A model generated the notes under the pieces. That model made no database searches. It was not told the origin of the DNA and worked only from the letters and a program-made list of their open reading frames with translations. A stretch of 21,313 nucleotides of DNA, taken from positions 1-21,313 of the IMG/VR virus record IMGVR_UViG_3300032675_001017, one strand, 5' to 3'. This document shows, one piece after another, positions 7,801-13,837 of the stretch; position 1 is the stretch's first letter, and every line of letters starts with the position of its first letter. Origin of the DNA: a virus. The position numbers and the translations under genes were made by a program.

Positions 7801-10218
7801 ACTCAAAATACCAATATCAGTAATTTAAATACATGGTTAAATTCTAATAACCAATATAACACTGGTGTAAACGCAAGTCAAAACACCAATATAACCACTA
7901 CTCAATCATGGTTAAGTTCTAATGTTGCTTATATTGCTGGTGTAGATTTAAGTCAGAATACTAATATAACCACTACTCAATCATGGTTAAGTTCTAACGT
8001 ATCATATATTGCTGGTGTAGATGCAAGTCAGAATACCAATATTGGTAATCTTAATACATGGTTAAATTCTAACGTTGCTTACATTGCTGCTGTAGATTTA
8101 AGTCAGAATACTAATATCAGTAATTTAAATACTTGGTTAAATTCTAACGTATCATATATTGCTGGTGTAGATTTAAGTCAAAACACTAATATAACCAATA
8201 CACAATCTTGGTTATCTGCAAATATTTCCTATATTGCTGGTGTAGATTTTACACAGAACACTAATATTAGTAATTTAAATACTTGGTTAAATTCCAACGT
8301 TGCTTATATTGCTGGTGTAGATGCTACTCAGAATACAAGTATCAATAACATTATTTCTTGGATTGGTGCTAACAATTCATATTTTCAAGGTATAGAGAAC
8401 TCACAGAATACTAGTATCACCAACTTGCAGAGTGGTTTAAGTGCTAATGTTGCTTATATTGCTGGTGTAGATGTTACACAGAATACAAGTATCACTAATT
8501 TGCAGAACGCATTAAGTGCTAACTTACTTTATATCCAAGGGGTAGACGTTTCTCAGAACTCTAGCATATCAGGACTGACTATACAGATTAGTTCTAACGT
8601 TGCTTATACTCAAGGGGTTGATGCTCAACAGAATACTTGGATCAGTGCTAATAATAGTTATTTCCAAGGTGTATTAAATGGACAAAATACCAGTATTGGT
8701 AATCTTAATACATGGGTAAGTTCTAACGTTGCTTATACTCAAGGGGTTGATGCTCAACAGAATACTTGGATTAGTTCTAATGTAGCATACTTCCAGGGTA
8801 TTGAGAATACTCAAAATACTAATATTACAACAGCAACCAATTTAGCACAGGGTGGATATAATAAAGCAAACCTGTCTATCAGTATACTTGGATGGCAACC
8901 AAATGCTGTGATATTTGCCAACTCTGGTGGTTATTTGGCAAATGATGCTTCACACATAGCATTCGTTACATCAAATAACACTTTAGTTGTTTCAAATATT
9001 TCTGTTCCGACAATATACACAACAGTGGGTGGTATTGTATTCCCAGATGGAACCACACAAACAACATCAACATATATTGCACCTGTTGATTTAACTGCTA
9101 GAGCAATTGCCCAATCAGCATTTATTCAGGCAAATACTGCATCAAACAATACAGTATATACTTTTGGTGTAGATGCAAGTCAGAATACTAGAATATCAAC
9201 ACTAGAAGCAAATACCATTTATACTTTTGGTGTAGATGCACAACAAAATACTAATATTACTGGTGTAGGTACATTTGCTCAAGCAGCATATAATACTGCA
9301 AATACTGATGTAACAAGTATTAATACTACAGCAGGAACATATGGGAGTACAACAGTTGTTCCAGTTATTACTTTACTTGCAAATGGTAGAGTTTCATCAA
9401 TAACAAATACTGCAATATCAACATCTGCTGGTAATTTAACTGGTACTATTCCTAATACAGTATTAGGTAATTCATCAATTTATGTTGGTACTACAGCAGT
9501 TGCTTTAAATAGATCATCAGCACCTCAAACATTAACTGGTGTGAGTATTGATGGTAATGCTGGTACTGTAACAAACGGTATATACACCACCAATTACAAC
9601 TCGTACTCACCAACACTAACAGGTGGCGGTGCTTCTGGTTCTTGGAGTATTAGTGTAACTGGTTCTGCTGGTTCTGTTGCAGCTTCTGGTATAACAGGAA
9701 CGATTCCTACTGCAACATTAGGTTCTGGTACCGCAAATACAACAACATATTTAAGGGGTGATAACACTTGGCAGGTTGTTTCTGCATCAGGTGGTGGTGC
9801 TACAATAACAAATGACAATTCAACCAATACCAATTATTACCTTGGTATGGCAGGTATTACTTCTGGTTCTTGGACTACTGCATATGTTTCATCAAATGAA
9901 TTGTATTTCAACCCAAGCACAGGAACACTTAATGCAACCATATTTAACTCATTATCAGATATATCATTAAAGGATAATATTACATCATTAAATAATTGTA
10001 CTGACATTATAAATATGGTAAATCCTGTAGGATACACATGGAAGAAATCTGGTAAGAAATCATATGGTGTAATTGCTAATGAACTTGAAAAGATACTTCC
10101 AGAATTGGTTTCAGAAAATGATGGAATTAAATCCGTAGAATATAACTCATTAATAGCATTCTTAATTGGTGCAGTACAAGAGTTATCTGATAGAATAGAG
10201 ATATTGGAGAATAAGTAA
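4900..10218 (+). CDS. Giant repetitive tail fiber (1772 aa) with S74 intramolecular chaperone
   Basis: The N-terminal module (GIKLSQLHRLTSL) resembles virion-attachment segments of marine phage fibers. From about residue 110 to 1310 runs a shaft of about 43 units built on VDxxQNTxIxNL, mostly 25 residues long (for example VDATQNTNISNLNTWL plus NSNVAYIAG) and in seven cases 18. A globular insert of about 140 residues interrupts it (about 690-830; GNLSVLGTTTTTYSSSIQVG, then an LFRD segment). After the shaft come Gly/Ser/Thr-rich beta-type modules, and an 87-residue S74 chaperone with Ser1686 and Lys1691 in SDISLK. S74 proteins are trimers that release the chaperone by self-cleavage, so a long trimeric fiber is expected. 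AGGA 7 bases upstream supports the start. The stop overlaps the next ATG by one base. Confidence 0.9.
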   Translation: MAGIKLSQLHRLTSLDPASNTTLLLASDESYPYSSVTFGLDALFNALNTSLTADVSQAFNRANDAIILAQNAYDNSNTYLGKIDSANTFLQANDSLTLSRAIQYTNSVVSSNVSYVSGVDIAQNTNISNTQAWLSSNVAYIAGVDATQNTNISNLNTWLNSNNQYNTGVNASQNTNITNLQSNLSSNVSYIAGVDSTQNTNISNLNTWLNSNVAYIAGVDLSQNTNINNLNAWLNSNVAYIAGVDATQNTNISNLQNALNSNVSYNDGVNVSQNTSISNLNTWLNSNVSYVAGVDYTQNTNISNLGNWLNSNVSFIAAVDATQNSWISSNVAYFTGVDLSQNTSISNLQSGLSANVVYIAGVDAQQNTWISSNVAYFVGVDNSQNTNLQTANTFLQANDLLTLSSAKSYTDTSISGLNNSILTYVGGVDAQQNTWISSNVAYFVGVDATQNTNITNLTTWLNANVVYTQNINDSQNTNISNLNTWLSSNVSYIAGVDLSQNTNISNLNTWLNSNVSYIAGVDLSQNTNITNLQSNLSSNVSYIAGVDLSQNTNITNLQSNLSSNVAYIAGVDATQNTNISNLNTWLSSNVAYIAGVDLSQNTNISNLNTWLNSNNQYNTGVNASQNTSISNLQSGLSANLLYIKGVDDSQNNSITNTQSWLTSNVAYLQSIENSQNTYISSVFNTANVGNTFVNSGGTVFGSVTISNDALIKGNLSVLGTTTTTYSSSIQVGDSLLLLANNNTLSDSVDIGFVGTYNVSGNAYTGLFRDPILKEYIFFKNYTPKVQSNTLINIADPSFTYSNVYSAYFKGNVIASNVVVNGTDIINFTTSVFNTQNTNISNLNSWLNSNIAYIQSINNAQNTNLQSANTFLQANDLSTLNQANYYTNITVASNSSSILAYVGGVDAQQNTWISSNVAYIAGVDATQNTWISSNVAYIAGVDATQNTNISNLNTWISSNVSYIAGVDATQNTNISNLNTWLNSNNQYNTGVNASQNTNITTTQSWLSSNVAYIAGVDLSQNTNITTTQSWLSSNVSYIAGVDASQNTNIGNLNTWLNSNVAYIAAVDLSQNTNISNLNTWLNSNVSYIAGVDLSQNTNITNTQSWLSANISYIAGVDFTQNTNISNLNTWLNSNVAYIAGVDATQNTSINNIISWIGANNSYFQGIENSQNTSITNLQSGLSANVAYIAGVDVTQNTSITNLQNALSANLLYIQGVDVSQNSSISGLTIQISSNVAYTQGVDAQQNTWISANNSYFQGVLNGQNTSIGNLNTWVSSNVAYTQGVDAQQNTWISSNVAYFQGIENTQNTNITTATNLAQGGYNKANLSISILGWQPNAVIFANSGGYLANDASHIAFVTSNNTLVVSNISVPTIYTTVGGIVFPDGTTQTTSTYIAPVDLTARAIAQSAFIQANTASNNTVYTFGVDASQNTRISTLEANTIYTFGVDAQQNTNITGVGTFAQAAYNTANTDVTSINTTAGTYGSTTVVPVITLLANGRVSSITNTAISTSAGNLTGTIPNTVLGNSSIYVGTTAVALNRSSAPQTLTGVSIDGNAGTVTNGIYTTNYNSYSPTLTGGGASGSWSISVTGSAGSVAASGITGTIPTATLGSGTANTTTYLRGDNTWQVVSASGGGATITNDNSTNTNYYLGMAGITSGSWTTAYVSSNELYFNPSTGTLNATIFNSLSDISLKDNITSLNNCTDIINMVNPVGYTWKKSGKKSYGVIANELEKILPELVSENDGIKSVEYNSLIAFLIGAVQELSDRIEILENK
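5236..8826 (+). repeat. 75-bp and 54-bp tandem coding repeats of the giant fiber shaft
   Basis: About 43 in-frame units encode VDxxQNT-type repeats. Most are 75 bp (25 residues); seven are 54 bp (18 residues), which lack a seven-residue segment. They fall in two blocks, about 5236-6950 and 7390-8826, separated by the globular insert. Many units differ only at synonymous or few sites, and stretches such as GTTGCTTATATTGCTGGTGT recur many times. Unit counts are by hand and may be off by one or two. Confidence 0.9.
9235..9365 (+). repeat. Second copy of the 131-bp segment shared between fiber genes
   Basis: This is the partner of 2762-2892, offset by 6473 bp. It marks the border between the shaft and the distal beta-type modules of the giant fiber. 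Confidence 0.85.
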
Positions 10219-11402
10219 TGTCAGTTGGTAATCCAAGTAACTTTCAAAAAGACGATCCAATATTTGGAAGTATAGATTTAGATGATGAGTATATTACTGA
10301 TCAATGGTTAGTTGATCAGTTTGTTGGAAATACTTTGTTTGCATGTGGATATAATGCAAATGGTCAATTAGGTAATGGAACAATAGTATATTATTCTTCA
10401 CCAATACAAGTGGGATCATTAACTAATTGGAAACAAGTTTCTTGTGGATATAAACATACAGCAGCAATAAAAACTGATGGTACTCTATGGACATGTGGAT
10501 ATAATATAACTGGAACATTAGGTAATGGAACAATAGTATATTATTCTTCACCAATACAAGTGGGATCATTAACTAATTGGAAACAAGTGTCATGTGGAGG
10601 CACCCATACAGCAGCAATAAAAACTGATGGTACTTTGTGGACATGGGGATATAATAATTGGGGAAATTTAGGTAATGGAACAGTAATAAGTTATTCTTCA
10701 CCAATTCAAGTAGGATCATTAACTAATTGGAAACAAGTTGCTTGTGGCGGCCGCCATATGGCATCAATAAAAACTGATGGTACTTTGTGGACATGTGGAT
10801 ATGGTCTTTTTGGTCAATTAGGTAATCCGCCGCAGACACTTCCTAGAAATTATTCTTCACCAGTACAAGTAGGAACATTCACTAATTGGAAACAAGTTGC
10901 TGGTGGAGCAATTCATACAGCAGCAATAAAAACTGATGGTACTTTATGGTCATGGGGGAATGGTACTAATGGTCAATTAGGTATTGGGGCAACACCAACA
11001 TCAAGAAGCAGTCCTACACAAGTAGGAACATTAACTAATTGGAAACAAATTGCTTGTGGAAGTTTGTTTACAGCAGCAATAAAAACTGATGGTACTTTAT
11101 GGTCATGGGGAGACTGCGCTGGAGGTCAATTAGGTAATGGAACAAATATCACATATTCTTCACCAATACAAGTAGGATCATTAACTAATTGGAAACAAGT
11201 TGCTGGTGGAACAATTCATACAGCAGCAATAAAAACTGATGGTACTTTATGGTCATGGGGAGGTAATGGTAATGGTCAATTAGGTAATGGAACAACAGTA
11301 AACTATTATTCACCAATTCAAGTAGGATTATTAACTAATTGGAAATATGTTAATGGTAATTATAATACTACAGCAGCAATACCTTTCGCAGATATAACAT
11401 AA
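10218..11402 (+). CDS. RCC1-type seven-bladed beta-propeller protein, probable adhesin (first of three)
   Basis: This is a 394-residue protein. Residues 1-38 are a short acidic leader with DLDDEYITDQWLV, similar in pattern to leaders of the two later propellers. From residue 39 there are seven repeats of about 50 residues with the RCC1 signature: G-x-L-G-N-G, SSPIQVG, TNWKQV, C/GG, HTAAIKTDG and TLW[TS][CW]G. Seven repeats match the usual RCC1 propeller. In eukaryotes RCC1 acts on Ran; nothing here suggests that, and the fold is better read as a binding scaffold. The position right after a fiber gene points to a receptor-binding or fiber-tip role, which is inferred. No signal peptide or membrane segment is visible. 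GGAG 8 bases upstream and a one-base stop/start overlap support the start and coupling to the giant fiber. Confidence 0.85.
   Translation: MSVGNPSNFQKDDPIFGSIDLDDEYITDQWLVDQFVGNTLFACGYNANGQLGNGTIVYYSSPIQVGSLTNWKQVSCGYKHTAAIKTDGTLWTCGYNITGTLGNGTIVYYSSPIQVGSLTNWKQVSCGGTHTAAIKTDGTLWTWGYNNWGNLGNGTVISYSSPIQVGSLTNWKQVACGGRHMASIKTDGTLWTCGYGLFGQLGNPPQTLPRNYSSPVQVGTFTNWKQVAGGAIHTAAIKTDGTLWSWGNGTNGQLGIGATPTSRSSPTQVGTLTNWKQIACGSLFTAAIKTDGTLWSWGDCAGGQLGNGTNITYSSPIQVGSLTNWKQVAGGTIHTAAIKTDGTLWSWGGNGNGQLGNGTTVNYYSPIQVGLLTNWKYVNGNYNTTAAIPFADIT
10332..11390 (+). repeat. 150-bp tandem coding repeats (7 RCC1 blades)
   Basis: There are seven units of about 150 bp, slightly variable. Units 1 and 2 share 72 exact bases (10367-10438 and 10517-10588). 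The variable part of each unit lies mainly around the two loops after TLWxxG and after GNG; the strands stay nearly constant even at third codon positions. Confidence 0.85.
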
Positions 11403-11420
11403 TTATTAGGGTTTATAGAA

Positions 11421-12101
11421 ATGAATTATATATTAGTAAAAAATCAAGAACAAGTATTTTTAGGTCCATTTGATTGGAAACCTAGATATATTCAATCTGA
11501 AATTGATCAATTAATTGAAGATGGTGAATTAAGTACATTTTATCAAGTTCCACCAGTAGAACAAGGTTATATTGATATTGGAGATGGGTTTGAAATAATT
11601 CCTATTACTGATTCATCTATACCTGCTATTGATCCTCTTTTTGAAGATCCTATTGGTCCTTTCTATACCTATGCAAATAATAATGCAACAGTTACTTATT
11701 CTAAACAAGATAGACCATTACATTTTATTAAATCTGATTTGATACAACTTGCTGGTTCAATAAGATATAACAATGAGGTTGCAGGAACAACTGCAAATAC
11801 TTCTGTTGGTTCTATTTCAGTTTCTACAGATAGAGATAGTAGATTACAATATTCCAACCTATTATCATCAATGGGGTCTAATACAATCAATTTTAAAACT
11901 GGTACTGAATTTGTCACATTAACCAGTAATGATATGCAGATTATTGTAAATACTATTCATAATCATGTTCAAGAACAGTTTGATTGGGAATTACAAACAA
12001 TTAATGAATTAAATACAATAGATAATATTGATGATTTTAAATCAATATTATTAAATAAATTAACTCCACCAACAGAGAATACTGGATTACCAAATGCCTA
12101 G
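11421..12101 (+). CDS. DUF4376-like protein, tail-fiber associated
   Basis: This is a 226-residue protein. The N-terminal half (MNYILVKNQEQVFLGPFDWK; about 1-85) looks like the small head domains of phage fiber-assembly or collar-associated proteins. Residues about 105-212 fit the DUF4376 pattern seen in such proteins: SVSTDRDSRLQYSNLLSSMG, INFKTGTEFVTLTSNDM, IHNHVQEQFDWE, then a helical end. The family has no firm biochemical function; it is common next to fiber and adhesin genes. It sits between the first two propeller genes and overlaps the second by 8 bases (ATG inside its last codons), so joint translation is likely. A TTAGGG lies 9 bases before the ATG. A chaperone or adaptor role for the propellers is a guess. 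Confidence 0.65.
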   Translation: MNYILVKNQEQVFLGPFDWKPRYIQSEIDQLIEDGELSTFYQVPPVEQGYIDIGDGFEIIPITDSSIPAIDPLFEDPIGPFYTYANNNATVTYSKQDRPLHFIKSDLIQLAGSIRYNNEVAGTTANTSVGSISVSTDRDSRLQYSNLLSSMGSNTINFKTGTEFVTLTSNDMQIIVNTIHNHVQEQFDWELQTINELNTIDNIDDFKSILLNKLTPPTENTGLPNA

Positions 12102-13326
12102 TAATTTTGATCAGTATCATCCATATACGGGATTTCAAGTAACTGACCCAAATACCAGTAATACTCAAGATTTAGGTCAAAGGTATACTACCAAATCTTA
12201 TTTACTTGATGTTTATCCTAATATTGCAAGTACTTTAGGTGCAAGAACAAGTCCTGGATTATGGACATGGGGACAAAATAATAATGGTCAATTAGGTAAT
12301 GGAACAACAACAGGTTATTCTTCTCCTATACAAATAGGAACATTAACCAATTGGAAACAGGTTTCTATGAATTCAAGCGGGGCAGGAATTAAAACTGATG
12401 GAACTGTATGGACATGGGGTTATAATTTTTTGAGTCAGCTAGGTATTGGAGTATATAATATAAATTATTCTTCACCAATTCAAGTAGGATCATTAACCAC
12501 ATGGAAACAAGTTTTTTGTGGATATAATAACATAGCATCATTAAAAACAGATGGAACTCTGTGGATGTTTGGTGGAGATAATAACTATGGCGAAATGGGT
12601 AATGGATCATCTGTTGTTATGTATTCTTCACCAATACAAGTGGGGGCATTAACGAATTGGAAACAAGTTTCTTGGGGATCTCAACATATAGTAACAGTAA
12701 AAACTGATGGAACTTTATGGACATGGGGAATTAATAATCAAGGTCAATTAGGACTTGGAACGGTAACAACATTTGGTTATTTTTCACCACTACAAGTAGG
12801 AACATTAACTAATTGGAAACAAGTTTCAAGTTTAAACAATTTTTCAGCAGCAATTAAGACAGATGGTACTTTATGGGCATGGGGAAACAATCAATATGGT
12901 CAATTAGGTAATGGGGCAAATGGTGTATATTATTCATCCCCAATACAAGTGGGATCATTAACTAATTGGAAACTGGTTTCCGTTGGAGGAAGACATTTAT
13001 CTGCTATTAAAACTGATGGTACATTATGGACTTGTGGATATAATGGTTGTGGTCAATTGGGTAATGGAACAGGAATATATTATTCATCCCCAATACAAGT
13101 GGGGGCATTAACTAATTGGAAACAAGTTGCTTGTGGATACCAACATGTTGTGGCAGTAAAAACTGATGGAACTTTATGGACATGGGGATATAATTTTAAT
13201 GGACAATTAGGTAATGGAACAACAACAACATATTCTTCACCAATACAAGTGGGATCATTAACTAATTGGAAACAAATTTCTGCTGGCAAAAATAATACAG
13301 CAGCAATTTCAGACGGATATATTTAA
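12094..13326 (+). CDS. RCC1-type seven-bladed beta-propeller protein, probable adhesin (second)
   Basis: This is a 410-residue protein. Residues 1-54 form a leader (MPSNFDQYHPYTGFQVTD, then DLGQRYTTKSYLLD) that partly resembles the other two leaders. Seven RCC1 repeats of 50-52 residues follow, with SSPIQVG, TNWKQV, KTDG and TLWTWG. Blades 1 to 4 are less regular than those of the neighbours; for example the third has GGDNNYGEMGNGSSVVMYSS and the first lacks the HTA element. The last three blades are close to those of the other two genes. The ATG lies within the end of the DUF4376-like gene. A binding role at the virion tip is inferred as for its neighbours. Confidence 0.83.
   Translation: MPSNFDQYHPYTGFQVTDPNTSNTQDLGQRYTTKSYLLDVYPNIASTLGARTSPGLWTWGQNNNGQLGNGTTTGYSSPIQIGTLTNWKQVSMNSSGAGIKTDGTVWTWGYNFLSQLGIGVYNINYSSPIQVGSLTTWKQVFCGYNNIASLKTDGTLWMFGGDNNYGEMGNGSSVVMYSSPIQVGALTNWKQVSWGSQHIVTVKTDGTLWTWGINNQGQLGLGTVTTFGYFSPLQVGTLTNWKQVSSLNNFSAAIKTDGTLWAWGNNQYGQLGNGANGVYYSSPIQVGSLTNWKLVSVGGRHLSAIKTDGTLWTCGYNGCGQLGNGTGIYYSSPIQVGALTNWKQVACGYQHVVAVKTDGTLWTWGYNFNGQLGNGTTTTYSSPIQVGSLTNWKQISAGKNNTAAISDGYI
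12256..13320 (+). repeat. 150-bp tandem coding repeats (7 RCC1 blades, second gene)
   Basis: There are seven units of 150-156 bp. Strand-coding segments such as TTAACTAATTGGAAACAAGT are the same as in the first and third propeller genes, while loop-coding segments differ. This gives many short stretches of identity between the three genes. Confidence 0.85.
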
Positions 13327-13330
13327 AATT

Positions 13331-13837
13331 ATGAAAAACATTATTATTTGTGACAACTTTTATAGTGATATTGAACCACTTTCTAATATCATTTCTACTA
13401 TGGAATTTGAAAGTGATATCTATGGAGAAGAAATAAAAGACTTCTCATATATCCCAGAACAATTACATAGTTTGTTTAATGGAATTCTAAATGAACCAGT
13501 AGAAATACAACCAAATACTGGTGTATTCAGAAAACCAAATTCAGCAGTTCTATTTGAGAATTTTTATCAACATGCATTATGGAAATGTATTGTGGCACTT
13601 GAAGATACTGTATTAAAAATACATGAACAAGAAGGTATTAAAACATTCTTTAATGTAGATAATGTTGAAGACTTTGTATTAAACAATTCTTTTGATTCTT
13701 CAAAATGGAATACTGTAAATTCAATAAATATCAAGAAAAATGATTTTGTTTTCATTAGACCTTGGTTTTGGCATAGTCTAGAAGAAAATAAATTAGTACA
13801 AGTATTTCTATTGAACCAAGAAATTAAGGAAGAATAA
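13331..13837 (+). CDS. Hypothetical protein, cupin-like or 2OG-oxygenase-like fold
   Basis: This 168-residue protein has a C-terminal segment, INIKKNDFVFIRPWFWHSLE followed by LVQVFLLN (about 133-162), that reads like the last strands of a double-stranded beta-helix, with His148 in the place of a metal-binding His. If it belonged to the Fe(II)/2-oxoglutarate oxygenases, an HxD or HxE pair would be expected near residues 71-80; there the sequence is SAVLFENFYQHALW, so the first His appears to be missing or shifted. It may therefore be inactive, use other ligands, or be a plain cupin. It lies between the second and third propeller genes, and its stop overlaps the next ATG by one base. No good ribosome site is seen. 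The gene is real judging by length and packing; the fold is a tentative reading. Confidence 0.5.
   Translation: MKNIIICDNFYSDIEPLSNIISTMEFESDIYGEEIKDFSYIPEQLHSLFNGILNEPVEIQPNTGVFRKPNSAVLFENFYQHALWKCIVALEDTVLKIHEQEGIKTFFNVDNVEDFVLNNSFDSSKWNTVNSINIKKNDFVFIRPWFWHSLEENKLVQVFLLNQEIKEE

Noticed and set aside
5236-8826. CRISPR-like appearance of the regular 75-bp repeats
   Set aside because: Repeats are in frame, translate to a continuous fiber shaft, vary throughout without unique spacers, and no cas gene is present.
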